From Dioscorea cayenensis subsp. rotundata (taxonomy: Eukaryota > Streptophyta > Magnoliopsida > Dioscoreales > Dioscoreaceae), in assembly GCF_009730915.1 (NCBI RefSeq), contig NC_052477.1, forward strand, positions 1,240,001 to 1,304,000: a stretch of 64,000 nt of DNA, written 5' to 3'. Positions 1 to 12,410 of this stretch are shown here, piece by piece. A program made the translations under genes and the position numbers. The notes under the pieces were generated by a model that made no database searches, was not told the DNA's origin, and was given only the letters and a program-made list of their open reading frames with translations. Numbering within the stretch: position 1 is the stretch's first letter; every line of letters starts with the position of its first letter.

Positions 1-3000
1 CCAGCTTCAGGTCTGGATATTGTTGTCTTTGGTTGGTGTTGTATTCTTGTACCTTTTGTTGATGATTTGGGTGTAACTTTGCAGTTTGAAGCAGCTTGGG
101 CATTGACCAACATTGCCTCTGGTACATCTGATAACACTAAAGTGGTGATAGACCATGGGGCTGTTCCAATATTTGTGAAGCTTCTTGGTTCCCCCAGTGA
201 TGATGTGCGGGAGCAGGTATATCGATTTTTTTTTTTTTATTTTGATTAAACTTAACGCGGTTACTAGTCTTTCTGAACTTTTGTCAGTGTAAACTGAAAT
301 GTTATTACATGGTAGTTATTGTGCCATTCAGAATGATGCCTAGGAGATTGCAATTGAGTTGGTCAAAATATTGATTCCTTCTCTTATTTGATTATACTTT
401 TCCGGGTGCAAACATGAACATTGACATTGAGTTGGTCAAAATATTGATTTTTTTTCTTATTTGATTATTATTTTCCAGGTGCATAGATGAACTATATAGC
501 AACTGTTGGTTGTTATTTGTTGTCAAATTCTGTTCTTCTCCATGATTTCTTACCTAGTTTTTGCCTTCATTTTCTTAAATGTAGGCTGTGTGGGCTCTCG
601 GCAATGTTGCCGGTGATTCACCAAGGTGCCGGGATCTTGTCCTAAACCATGGTGCTTTGATGCCATTGCTGGCTCAGCTGAATGAGCATGCTAAGCTATC
701 TATGTTGCGGAATGCCACCTGGACTTTGTCAAACTTTTGCAGGGGAAAACCACAACCAAACTTTGAACTGGTTTGCCTTCTGGCTTAATCTCTTTTATTG
801 AACCTTGTTGCCTCAGTGTGTGATTGGTTTATTTGCTTCACACTTGTGTATTTTTTGTGTATTTTTTTCCCTGTAATCAGACAAAACCTGCACTTCCTGC
901 ACTTGAGCGCCTCATCCATTCAAATGATGAGGAGGTTCTTACTGATGCATGCTGGGCTCTTTCGTATCTCTCTGATGGTACAAATGACAAAATTCAAGCT
1001 GTCATTGAAGCTGGTGTCTGCCCAAGACTTGTTGAGCTTCTTCTGTATGTTTTAGGCACCTTAATCAGTTTTGCTCGTGTGCTACTTCTTTGATTCTTCT
1101 TTTCTCCATTGTGTCCAAATGTTCTAATTCCCCTGCTATTCTCTTGTTGTGTGGGTTCTTTAGCCATCCATCACCATCAGTTCTGATTCCTGCTCTCCGT
1201 ACTGTTGGAAATATTGTCACTGGGGATGATGTACAAACTCAGGTATATTCTCTTCTAAGTGGCTTTTGTGTTCTACATACATTTTTGGCATTTTTAGCCA
1301 TTATCTTCACCTTATGATCTGGACATGACTGATACATCAAGTGTTGATTAGATCTTGGATAGCTCTTTTGTTACATGAATTGTTTGCTTCTGTGAACAAT
1401 TGTGTTAATGTGACATCTGATCTATGAATAAATCAAACATGATGAATGAGCATTATATGTTAAATGATTAATGTTACAATCATTGTGTTTTCTTCAGATT
1501 CTGCAAGATACCTACATAATGTGTCTGGTTGGTCACAGATACTAAAATTCTTCTGATCATTCAGAATTGAATATGCTGCATAACGCCTCCTGTTTCCATT
1601 ATCCTTGAAAGATGATGGAGATGGGCATCCGACTACTGTTCTTAATTGGGAGTAACAAATAATGGAGCTAAACTTAAATATGCCTAGAGAAATCTCATCT
1701 TGTCCTGCAATTAAATTATTGTTTTAATTAAGCCATATGGAAGACGTTACTATGATGGCAACATATTGATTGAGGGTTCTTTCAACTTGGTTGGAGACAA
1801 CTTAAATGGCTTTATTCTATATACAACTGATCTCAATGATGAATTGACAATTACAAATAAATCTATTGGAATAGAAGAAATTTTGTAAAAAAGGTTCCTC
1901 AATGGTCATATAAATTGATTAATGGTTGGGGAAGGAGTGGACTCTAGGGGTAGTACTCATTGAGTAATCAATTAAGTAATCAAATTGTATTGATTATTAA
2001 TTCTTAAATTGATCGTTAGAAAGTGTTGCTTGCCTTTGCATTGTTTTACTCTAAGAATTAGGTAAGGGCAAAGTGAACTCTATAAATTAGAAAGTGGTTG
2101 TGCATTGTTCATCACTCTTTGTTGTGAGATCTGATATTTCTATAGATGATGTATATAGTGCGTAATGAGTAATTGCATTGCCTTTATTGCAGTAGTTCAT
2201 TTGAGAAACACATTAACTATGTATATTGGTCCAGCTCTCATAATGAGTTAGCCTCTTAGCCATATAAGGTTTGTTTGGATGTAAAATATGCACGGTTTTT
2301 TTCCGTAGATAGTGAAAATGATTCTTGTAGAAATTTTGATGGACTTTAATCCTATGGAATGAGTGTTTAGTTCAACGCAAGAAAAGAATTTTCTACATGG
2401 ATATTTATAATATTTTTAAGAACCATAATAAAAATATATTTAAAATGATTTTCTTAAAATATATTTTTCAATCATTTTTGAAATTTTTATTTAAAATTTA
2501 AAAATTTTCTGAGAATATATTTTTTTAAAAAAGTAGTAGTACTAGTACTAGTTGTCGTGGTGGTGATAGGAGATCCTATGGAATTTTAGTGTTACCAAAC
2601 AACCTTTAAATTTATCCTTATGTGGCAAGGATAAAAATTTGCTGATTCTTTATTGACTCATTGTGGGCCTAAGTTAAATTTGTCATTGTTACAGCCTCTA
2701 TGCCTTCTTATGCTATTGGATCCAGTCAGTTCATGGATCCTTTGACCAAAAATTGATCTCCTGGTTGCCCAATTGCAGAACATAATGTATGGGTGAGCGC
2801 AACTCAGTTTGGAAATGATTTGATGCGAACTAGCTGGCGCAACATGTTGCATTTCATTTCTCCATGTATTTCAGTTTTCAGTTTGTTGAAATTTTATTGA
2901 ATAAAAACTTCCCATATCCTCTACTATAGAAGCCTCCCTTTCATGATAATCTCCTAGCAAATTTCCACTCAGTGAAAAGCCAAAAGGTCCTGTGATATAC

Positions 3001-3711
3001 TGCTGATATGGTATCTGCAAAAGTCTTATTTCTCAATTCTCATGTCTGATCAACTAGTGTCCTTGACCTAATGTTAGGGCCCTAATGTTCTATTTGCTTT
3101 ATTGGCGTTGAAGTCAATCCACGCTTCATTCTTTTATTGCAGTAGCAATTTACATCTTTAAAAGAGGCAATGCAACTCTGTTTGTGTCGTCATATTTAAT
3201 TATGATGTACTTCAGCAACATAGATTTTCAGTAGGCTAGCTTGGTTCTGCTTCCGTTTCCATTTACTTTTTGCAAACAAGCATTGGTGGACAATGTTAAC
3301 ATCACTTTGTATGGGCTGGTTCCAACCTCACTTAATCTTACCTGATTGTCAGTGATAATGGCTGTAGGTAAATGATATGTTGCTAAACGTCTTATTTAAG
3401 AGTATTTTATCTATAAGGATGTGGGTTTCTGTCAACTATCCCTTTTTAGGAAACTGGTAATCATACTTTGGATATTTTAGCTCCCATTTTTGACAACATA
3501 TCTATATGACTCTTTTGCTTCACTAGTTGAGCATTTCAAGGTCTGTGACTGTAATAACATTCACTGTTTGGAAGATATTTTTGTATTTTTGCCTGATAGG
3601 AGATCTTCTAAACTTTGTCCTTTTTCATTTTTCTATTACAAGCAATTAATTTGTATGGCTCTATTTTGTATTTGCCATTTGTTCATGCATGCTTTTGTTC
3701 CAATGTGTATC

Positions 3712-3751
<40 letters not shown>

Positions 3752-4720
3752 TTCTAACATCATCTATTTCATTTAGCTGATTACTCTTTTTGTTTTGTAG
3801 TATATCATCAATCATCAAGCACTCCCATGTCTCCTGAACCTTCTGACCCATAACCATAAGAAGAGCATTAAGAAGGAAGCTTGCTGGACTGTTTCTAACA
3901 TCACTGCTGGTAATAAGGAGCAGATACAGGTATGTGAGCACACAAACATGTTTTCCTCAAATTTTTCATTTAAACTGAAGAGGTACAATGAAAAACATGC
4001 CTGCCAAACTGAAGTTCACTTAACTGACATTAATTTTTGTGAATCATTTCTCTTCTTTTCTATTTAATACAATTTCATCTGCAAATTACAATGTACATGT
4101 TCTTTTCTTAATTCTAGGCTGTCATTTCTGCTGAGATCATTGGTCCCCTTGTGCATTTGCTTCAAACTGCGGAGTTTGACATTAAAAAAGAGGCAGCATG
4201 GGCCATTTCTAATGCTACTTCTGGTGGTACCCATGAACAAATCAAGTATGTTGTCACAGACTCACAGCCATAATCAGTTGAAACATGTTTCTTTTATTTG
4301 TGAAAATATAATCTTCTTTGTAATGCTTATATCTTGAGTGATGAATTATCCAGGTATCTAGTGAGCCAGGGCTGTATAAAACCCTTATGTGACCTCCTGG
4401 TTTGCCCGGACCCTAGAATTGTCACTGTTTGCTTAGAAGGTCTTGAGAACATTTTGAAGGTTGGGGAAGCTGAGAAGAACCTGGGTGCCTCTGGGGACGT
4501 AAATATTTATGCTCAGATGATTGACGATGCTGAGGGTCTTGAGAAGATTGAGAACCTTCAGAGTCATGATAACACTGAAATTTATGAGAAGGCTGTCAAG
4601 ATCCTCGAAACCTATTGGTTGGAGGAAGAAGATGAGATGCCTACTGGTGATGCGCCTCAACCTGGATTTTTTACCGGTGAGCAGCCGGCAGCACCTCCTG
4701 GCGGATTCAACTTCGGCTGA
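1..4720 (+). CDS. Importin subunit alpha, left copy (5' part outside window)
   Basis: Nuclear import adaptor: the armadillo (ARM) repeats bind nuclear localisation signals and the N-terminal IBB domain binds importin beta. Exons read here: 1-10 (end of exon 3), 85-216, 585-770, 881-1044, 1164-1242, 3801-3929, 4118-4245 and 4354-4720, all with GT-AG borders and matching phase. ARM-repeat text is clear, for example [48 protein letters not shown] and [14 protein letters not shown]. The C-terminus is acidic and ends PPGGFNFG, as in plant IMPA proteins; the region before it is where the export factor CAS binds in this family. All visible exons are open, so this copy looks functional from exon 4 on. 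Intron 7 is unusually long (1243-3800). A 3'-UTR intron at 4723-4846 is plausible but inferred. Exons 1-2 and most of exon 3 lie before the window. Confidence 0.93.
2266..2607. mobile_element. MITE-like insertion in importin-alpha intron 7 (left copy)
   Basis: The segment starts AAGGTTTGTTTGG and ends with the near-complement CCAAACAACCTTT, so it has short terminal inverted repeats like Tourist-type MITEs. No clean target duplication could be fixed. It helps explain the length of intron 7. The same insertion sits in the right-hand copy, so it predates the duplication. Confidence 0.45.
3716..3752. repeat. (ATT)n microsatellite in importin-alpha intron 7
   Basis: Uninterrupted ATT triplets just upstream of exon 8. 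The right copy has an equivalent tract at about 57142-57186 with a different flank and length, as expected of a fast-changing microsatellite. Confidence 0.9.
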
Positions 4721-6802
4721 AGGTATGGATAACACTGATTCTTCTCCATTTATTTTCCATCTCTATCATATTGTGCTTCTATGAAAAAGACCTCAAGAAC
4801 TGATTATTCATATTCTGGATGGTGGCATCATTACAATGTTGTTTAGAGAGTTGCAAGGAGCAGTGGTGCCGAGGAAGCGTCAGGTCAGTTGAGGAGTCCT
4901 GTCATGTCGATTTGGGTCCAGTCCAGTCAGTCCAGTAAACATAACATTGCAATTGAGGCGGCAACGGTGTTAAACAAGATCATCTTGATGCAGTCTTGTT
5001 TCAACTGGGAGGTTGATTTGGTCTCGCAGGCTTTCTTTGAATGCTGTAGGCGGACAGAAAACATCGTATTTTTCGTATTTCGTACTCACACGGAAACGAA
5101 TCTTCACCTTTTTAATCTTCATGGTTGAAAGCGGTATTGTGTTATTTATATCTCTTGTGTCATGTATAGTGCGAAGAGAAAGCAGATTGTTAAGTGAAAT
5201 AGTCTGTCAAGTGTTTTGAATTTAGATATGCCTGCTTTGCAAGCAACACTCATTCGGTCCAGTGGTTTGTTTTTGAGGGACTACCAAATGTATTACCTAT
5301 TTAAATCATTGTCATTTCATGCACTGTTTGTTACTGTGATTTATTCTCATATATTTCTTTCCTGGTGAGATATTGGTATCCTTTGATGTGTGTGTTTTTT
5401 TAACAAGATTTTTATTATTAGTATTATTATTATTATTTTATAAAGTGAACACATGTTATGGAGCTTATATTGTCGGATCCTAGAATCAGAGTATTTTTTG
5501 GTTGACCTGTATGTGTCATTAATTTTTTTTTTTCTGACAACACATGTCAGGTTGTGATACGTCAGAACTAGAGAATATTCTGGTTTTGGAACAAAAAATA
5601 TGTGCCCCCATGTTATATGTGGTTTTTTTTTTTTTAATGTGGTTCATGTGTCTTTTTATGTGTGCCCTTTAGTTTCACCCTCATGGAGATATTTTCGTGC
5701 TAATGGATTAAAGAGTCCAATTGATTAAAGTGCTTTTGATTAAAGAATTTACTAGGATTTTAGTGTTAATAGATTAAAATGTGTTTGGTTTTAAAATTTG
5801 TAGAGTAAATTTTTCAATAAGCATTAAATTATGATTTTTGTTTTTAATTTTGATGTCTAAATTTCAATTTGATTTAAAATAGTTATTTAGCTACCGAAAT
5901 TTTCTTATCATCATATATAAGATTAGATATGTTATTTATCTGATTGAAATTGAATAGTCATTTTAATTGAAATTAAAGTTTAAACCTATAATAATAATAA
6001 TAATAATAATAAATTATAATTTGATATTTTATTCAAAAAAAAAAAAATACTCAGAATTTACCAATAGGCTCAGAGAATTAGTTTTGGCCAAAGTTCTTTT
6101 GAGGGGAAAGTGGTTTTTTTAATCATTGCTGTTACCTAGTTTTTAAAAAGCAGTGTGTGTTTTTCAAAAAGAATAAATCTTTTGTTCTTTTGAAAGCAAT
6201 CAGAATCCATCAAATTGTCATTACTTTATATACATAATCTTTACAGGGTCATTCATATACATACACAAAAACGTACAACCAATAAGACACTGCCACGTAA
6301 TCTTTTAAGCATAAAGTGTTCTCATCCCACAAACCAAACATAACCATGTTCGCCCATACCCCCCTCTTAACTAACACCCCACCTTACCATATTCTCCGGA
6401 TCTCTCCCTCCCTTTTCTTTTAAAAAAACAACAGATAAATAAATAAATAAATTCAATAGAATAAAATAAAATAAACAACTCTATCACATCATCTTTATCT
6501 TAAAAAAATAAAAATAAAAATAAAACGTTCCAATAAAAAGTAGCCATTCATGACCTGCAGAATAAGGAATCCAATGCCACCACCTTTATTTATTATTATT
6601 ACATTTTTAATCATCTTTCTAACACTTCATTAATGCAACACTAATTACCATTATTACTTATCCCCTCCCTCTCTTAATTACCCCAACTAATTATTACTAC
6701 ACACAAAAAAAAAATGAACCCAAAAAATAATAATAATGATATTAATAATACATTAACCGGATCCGGATCCCAGATCCGAAAACCCGAAACCCGATAACCC
6801 GA
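4721..6802. other. Intergenic spacer between convergent importin-alpha and extensin-like genes
   Basis: It holds the importin 3' UTR (roughly to 5400) and then AT-rich DNA with A, T and AAT runs, a pyrimidine-rich stretch near 6340-6420 and the 3' flank of the extensin-like gene. No further gene is supported. About 140 bp near 5600-5750 is missing from the right-hand copy. Confidence 0.7.
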
Positions 6803-7300
6803 TCACGAGACGCACCAGGCCAAGAGCCCGACGAGAAGAAGAGAAGGGATAAGGGAAACGGGAATCGCACGGTGAGCAAGCGAAAGGGAAACGTATTTCG
6901 ACGGCGGCGGCGGCGGGTTGTAGAAGTAGTACGGGAAGTACGGTAGTATAGGGTTCGGCGGCGGCGGCGCCTTATAGTACCCTCCACCACCACCACCACC
7001 ACCGCCGCCGCCATAGGGTGGTGGCGGTGAAGCGTAAGAGATGGTCCCCGAGCCGGATGATGATGGAGGCGGTGGCGATGAGTAGTAGTAACCGGAGCTC
7101 GGTGGCGAAGGCGGCGGAGGGCATTCAGAGCTTGAGCTCGGCGGCGGCGGTGGCGGCGGCGGCGAGAGAGGCTGGCAAGGGTTTTCGCAAGAAGAGCACA
7201 TTGTGCAATCGGTCTTGATCGTAGCCGTTGGATCACAAATGGACGGTCGAGATGCGGTGAAGAGGAGGAGAAGGAGAAGGGGAAACGTGGGAAACGTCAT
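6803..7300 (-). CDS. Small secreted proline/glycine-rich extensin-like protein, probably GPI-anchored (left copy)
   Basis: A 165-residue single-exon ORF, probably a cell-wall or cell-surface hydroxyproline-rich glycoprotein. A hydrophobic signal peptide (about residues 1-21, a run of leucines) is followed by a cysteine cluster CTMCSSCENPC (32-42). Next come S-P3-to-5 modules (SPPPP, SSPPPP, ASPPPPYGG), a run of 11 glycines, and a segment reading PNPILPYFPYYFYNPPPPP. The last ~16 residues are hydrophobic (SLIPSLLLVGLLAWCVS), which fits a GPI-attachment signal. The Cys cluster followed by SPPPP blocks and a PYFPYY segment is a layout I associate with small plant extensin-like proteins; the exact role is unknown. 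The start is chosen because the signal peptide follows it directly. Upstream lie a (GA)n tract and three G-boxes. It is convergent with importin alpha. The overlapping open frames are shadows of its GC-rich repeats. Confidence 0.75.
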   Translation of the reverse strand: MTFPTFPLLLLLLFTASRPSICDPTATIKTDCTMCSSCENPCQPLSPPPPPPPPSSSSECPPPPSPPSSGYYYSSPPPPSSSGSGTISYASPPPPYGGGGGGGGGGGYYKAPPPPNPILPYFPYYFYNPPPPPSKYVSLSLAHRAIPVSLIPSLLLVGLLAWCVS

Positions 7301-7394
7301 CTTTTGGAGTTCGAGAACGAGAGAGAGAGAGATAGTTAGAAAGAGACGTGGTTTTAATTGAGAGAAGAGAGTGAATGGACGGTCAAGATGAGGA

Positions 7395-7486
7395 CACGTG
7401 GATGAATCGGGAATGTCGGTGGTGGGAAGGAGATTTCACACGTGCTGAAGAGGTTGCCAAGCTGGATTATAGTTGGCTGGCACGTG
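7395..7486 (-). promoter_or_regulatory. Cluster of three G-boxes upstream of the extensin-like gene
   Basis: CACGTG occurs at 7395-7400, 7439-7444 and 7481-7486, that is 95-186 bp upstream of the start codon. CACGTG is the core site for plant bZIP and bHLH factors, and the first is in ABRE-like context (ACACGTGG). All three are kept in the right copy (60659, 60703 and 60745). Regulation by ABA or light is an inference. Confidence 0.5.
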
Positions 7487-9329
7487 TGACATGAATAATT
7501 TCATCTTTTGACTCTTTGAGACATTGTTTAATGAAATGCATGTGAAATGCTTGACTTAAGTTAACACATAGTGTACCTTCAATTTCTTAGAATATATACA
7601 TATTTTTTTACATTAACGGTATTGGCCCAATATTGAGAAACGTGGATGTTATCAACGGTTATTTGGTCTACTGATATCAGATTTTTTTTATATAAGATTA
7701 TTATTGTAGAGGGATTTTAAAATAAAAATCCTATGTAAAACGAAGGTAAAATATTATTGAGTATGTAAATACGCTTTTATATTTGTAGCAGTTATTTATT
7801 TAAACTTTAAATAAAAATAAAAAATAAAAAACAACAACAAAAAACTGGATGTAAAGTAAATGATTTTGAATAAAATGTTTATATATATATATATATTGGC
7901 TTAATATGAAAAATTGAGAAATCAAAAACTAATATATATATATATATACATAATTTCTTATTTTTGGTCTACTAGTTTTTAAAATATTATAAGTTCTAAA
8001 CTAATCCGAAGCGATTAGCCATATGATGGGAGCTATATGAAAAAAAAAAGATTTTTTTTAATGTGGATAAAAATTTAAACTCAAAATTATTTTATTTAAA
8101 TAATTTGAATTTTTAATATTTAAATTATTTTTTAATAGTAAATGTTGTTTAGTTTTAAAATATTTAAATTTGACATTAATTGAATTTGTTGGATAATTAA
8201 ATACACAAGTTGGTGTTTCTTAAGAGGAGACAAATATTATGTATTAATTAGTAATACAACAAATTTTATTTGGGGAGAGCGATTTAATGAACTCAAAAGT
8301 TTGGTGTGACAATGTTTATTATGGTCCAGTGAAAGATACATGATTTGAAATTAGAATAGTTTGAAATTTAATAAGTGAAGACAAGGAAAGCACAATATGA
8401 AGGTTATCATATATATATATATATATATATTATATTAACAATTACAACAAGCATAGTTAATGAAAGAGACATGCTTAGGAATTAATCATCTAATTCGCAA
8501 GTCCTCAAGATACAAGAACTTTCACTTATATTGAACTCTTGATGAATGACGAGAGGTCTAGGGAAGATAAAAAAAAATTAACAGAGAAAAATAAGATTTT
8601 TTTTTTCATCCTTTTCAAATAATTGAAAAATAAAAAATGACTATATATTCAAAATAATTATGTATTTATAAAATATTTCAATAATTTTATTGTAATTTTT
8701 GAATAGATATAAAAAAGCTTATGGTCCAGAGGTATAAATCTCCGTAGTTGCAACCTAATTTTTGTACCCATCTAGTGGGTAGGCATGAGTTGGAGGATCA
8801 ATTCAAGATGGTACACACACCCACAAGTGCTTACCCATTTGGTTAAAAAAAAAAATAAAAAAAAATCATGGATAGATAATCATAAAGTTCATTTAAATTT
8901 CAAAATTTCCCAGAGATCTAATAAATTATTGACAAAACAACAAAGAAATTATTGATAAATCCAAATTAATTCCATATTTACATCATACAGTCTCATCACA
9001 TTTTCTTCTTTTTTTTTTTATTTTTTATTTTTGGTTTCAAACACAACCAAACATCACCATATCATGCCTTTTAAATTAAACCAACATTGCTTCAAATGCA
9101 TACAATATATGCTTGTAATGATAGAAAAATAGAAAAACTTTTTTATGACTTTTTAAAACTATATGGCATGTTGGTGCATGTTTGGAATCACAGGCTGGAT
9201 AGATAAGCATGGAATGGGGATGGGGATATGGACCAACAACACATTACTTTTGATTTATTCCATTCATTTCAGTGGGGACCCTTTTTAATTTATATATATA
9301 TATATATATATTGGAGATGATGCAAATAA

Positions 9330-9377
<48 letters not shown>

Positions 9378-10319
9378 GCGTGGACAAATAATGGAATATA
9401 TGATTTTCTTTGGTTTTTATTACAAATTCATTGGGCTACAACAACACTAAACAACACCTAGAGAAAGAAAAAACATTGGTAATAATATGTTTGATTATGG
9501 AAAATTTTCAATATGAATGGAATCAAATGGCCGAATGGATGGATACCACCTATTATTAATTTTTTTTTGGTAAAAAAAAAAAACTAATAAAACATAAAAA
9601 ATGATAATGTTATTTATCTCTATATACAAGCAAAAGGGATCTTAATTAGATATGTGTTAATCTCATAATAAATGAGTAAATTAAACTAAATAACGCATAA
9701 ATTTGTTAATTACGCATAAATTTGTTAATTATTTATTCGCTTTTGTCTAAGTGAAAATGCACATCTGAAGTACTTTTTTCCTAATTTTTTTAAATGGTAA
9801 AAAATTATTTCATAAAATAAATTAGTAGTTAAAGAACTAACATAAAGTTACCCTCACAATAGCTGAACGATTATGGCGTTTAACTCTTATATGGAAAAGT
9901 CGAGAGTTCAACTCTCTTCCAATACATTGTTGAAAGTTAAATAAAATACATCGGGTGAGATGGTTTATTCATGTAAATAAGAATAGTAATAATAATAATG
10001 CACTTAAATTTGGACTAAAATGCAAAATCTCGTATTATAATATTTATTTTTTTAAAAAAAAATGCGTTAAATGAAATTTTGGTATTTCTACTCAACAAAA
10101 CCAAGTTGTCACAAAAAAAAAACCAAAATTTTAAAAATCCTAAACTTAACTAAACCTACCAAACTGTTATCTATCTAATATTGATCAACCAAAACCAGAA
10201 TTTTTTTCAAAAAGACATTAAGAAAAAGAGATGCTGTTGATAAGTCCAAATCCAATGTAAATTTATAAATCATTTTTAATCTTTATCGATCCAATCCAAT
10301 CCATTTACCAAGTCTACAA

Positions 10320-10371
<52 letters not shown>

Positions 10372-11311
10372 GTGTTGATTTATGAAAATTCAAGTAGTTT
10401 TATAAAAATATTATGCATAATGATCCATGCAAACATGCAAATAAGTCCTTGTCTTGATGCCACAACAAATATATAAAGATAAAATTAATAAAAAACATAT
10501 CATGTGTCATCGATAATTAGTCAATAATTAATTAATATAAAATGCATGTTGGATTATTATATTGATTGACATCTGTCTAATTAAACCAAACCCAAATCCC
10601 CATTGAAAACCCGCCATTTGTAATTCCATTAAAAAAAAAATCCACTCCAAAGTGCTACAAACACTACCATAGTAATATTTTTATATTATATTATCATATT
10701 TATATTATATTATACAGTAATGCAGTTCAGGGATTTGACCCAGCACCATTCAGTAGGTCATTTAGTGGTTGTCTTACCCTCGTACTCATGAAAACACAAA
10801 TTTAAATTAATATTTATAAAAATTTAAAATAAAATTATGAAAAATAAAAAACTTATTTACAAATAAATTTTTTTTATAAAAATAGATAAATTTCATCAAA
10901 CTAAACTCTAAAATATTAGGAGATGGACAACACGAATCTTCAAACAATCTCAACGGCCAAGATTAAACCATCAAGGGAATCACGTGCCACGTAAGACAAC
11001 AAAATGCAACAACCGCTCACATGTGATCCGCCCGATTTTCAGGAACTTAAATATAAATAATTAAATATAGTATGTAAAAAAAATATTAAAAAAATCCCAA
11101 AAAAAGTATTTATTTTGCAAATACGTCCAAAAACTTTAACATATTTAAAAAGCAAGTCCTAAAATTAAGGGACGTAATCTAAAAAAAACCCGAATCTCTA
11201 AAAACGATCTCCCGAGATCAACGGTTAAGATTGAGCGGTGATTTGACCACAAACACGTAGTTATAATAATGGCCCATCAACCGCGCGAAAGCAGTGACCA
11301 TATCTCAGTTC
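7487..11311. other. AT-rich spacer with microsatellites
   Basis: No gene is supported. It contains TA runs (7880-7898, 8409-8432, 9293-9312, 10324-10365), an (ATT)n tract at 9331-9377 and many A or T runs. Three short stretches look like degenerate SINE-like or tRNA-like DNA: about 8720-8850 (ends in an A-rich tail), about 9845-9930 (box-B-like GAGTTCAACTCTC) and about 10715-10790 (box-B-like GGTCAAATCC on the minus strand). None could be confirmed. Confidence 0.6.
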
Positions 11312-11318
11312 TTAAATA
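11312..11318 (+). promoter_or_regulatory. TATA-like element of the 11391 gene
   Basis: TTAAATA lies 73-79 bp upstream of the start codon, a normal position for a plant TATA box followed by a short 5' UTR. Confidence 0.4.
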
Positions 11319-11390
11319 CACCACCCTCGATGGTTCTCCCCATTCGAAATCCCTAAAAAAGTTGGAAAAAATCGAGAAAAAAGTTCGAGA

Positions 11391-11843
11391 ATGGAGAGAT
11401 TCAATGGAGGATTGAAGACGTATTGGAAGGAGAAAGCGTACCGGAGGTTGGATTCGCCGGAGGGGAAGCGGCGGAGGAGGCGACGGCGACTGGCGAAGGC
11501 TGAGCTAGGAGATGGGAGGCGGCGAGGGTTTTGGAGGATTCGGAGCCGGATCCGGATCGCTTCGAGGTTTCGATCGCTGAGAAAGGCGTCGCCGAGAAGG
11601 ATCTTGACGTGGATCCGTGACGCTTATGTGCGGCTGATGCTGGCTTTTGCGAGATCGGCGGCGATCCGCGGTGGGTATGGGTATGGGTACGGCGGCGAGG
11701 CGGTTGCCGGGTTCTCGCGGCCGGCGGTGAAGGAGTATGATGAGAAGGTGCTCGTCGAGATCTATAAATCGATATTGGCTCGCGGTGGAGGGATCGTGGC
11801 CGTTGGATCGGAGATGGACGGTCAGATCGTCGTGAACAGATGA
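11391..11843 (+). CDS. Uncharacterised basic plant protein, 150 aa
   Basis: A single-exon ORF with much higher GC than its surroundings, which supports real coding. The protein is very basic in its N-terminal half (a run of seven arginines near residue 30, then RRRGFWRIRSRIRI). It has a middle segment SPRRILTWIRDAYVRLMLAF, a Gly/Tyr-rich linker, and a C-terminal block EYDEKVLVEIYKSILARG. The combination of an N-terminal YWKEKAYRRLD block, basic RRGFWRI, a W-RDAYV helix and a terminal EYDEK-EIYKS motif resembles small plant-specific proteins of unknown function. No enzymatic motif, signal peptide or clear membrane segment is seen. The start is supported by the TATA-like element and a short purine-rich leader. 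Function is unknown; a nucleic-acid or membrane-surface association from the basic stretch would be a guess. Confidence 0.72.
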   Translation: MERFNGGLKTYWKEKAYRRLDSPEGKRRRRRRRLAKAELGDGRRRGFWRIRSRIRIASRFRSLRKASPRRILTWIRDAYVRLMLAFARSAAIRGGYGYGYGGEAVAGFSRPAVKEYDEKVLVEIYKSILARGGGIVAVGSEMDGQIVVNR

Positions 11844-12402
11844 GTAGTGTGCCGTTTGGTGAATAAAGGGTATTATTGGTTTTAATTTTTCGTTTTTTTA
11901 ATGAGAAAATAGTTTTCTTTTGGTTGGGAATTAGAGAGAAAAAAGGAATAATTGATTTGGGGTTTATCCAGTGAATAAATTAAAATTAAAATATAAAATT
12001 GATGATAATTATATGATTGGACACATGGGATAACTAAATTATCGGTTAATAATTACGTCCTTCATTAATTTTGATTGCATGTGTATATATATATTTATAT
12101 GGATATTGACAATGACTAGACAGGTCAAGTATAGTGTCAAAGTGACTTAACATGGCTCGTAGGTTCACATATAATCAATAAGGTTCTATTTATTTGAATT
12201 GACCATTTTATCCATCTACATCTCACCTTCTCAGCAGCAAGACTTACTAATAATCAAATGTTCTATTGATAATAGGTCTTTATTAAAATTTTTCATAAAT
12301 GGTGAAAGTTTGAATTATGAGTAATAGTATATTTCTGGAAGTGCGAGTAATAGTTATGTGTGAATGGTCTCTGTGGTTACAGACTCTGCTCCTATTTGTT
12401 AT
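11844..12402. other. Spacer, no gene seen
   Basis: AT-rich sequence with the presumed 3' UTR of the 150-aa gene. No coding potential or repeat family recognised. Confidence 0.55.
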
Positions 12403-12410
12403 ATTGTGTC

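Noticed and set aside
6742-7236. Overlapping Arg/His-rich frames on both strands of the extensin-like gene
   Set aside because: Shadows of GC-rich proline and glycine codon repeats; the frame with signal peptide and Cys cluster is the credible one.
8720-8850. Possible SINE ending in an A-rich tail
   Set aside because: Only the A-rich end is suggestive; internal promoter boxes and flanking duplications could not be identified.
9845-9930. Possible tRNA gene or SINE (box-B-like GAGTTCAACTCTC)
   Set aside because: No acceptor stem, no clear A box at the right distance and no target duplication found.
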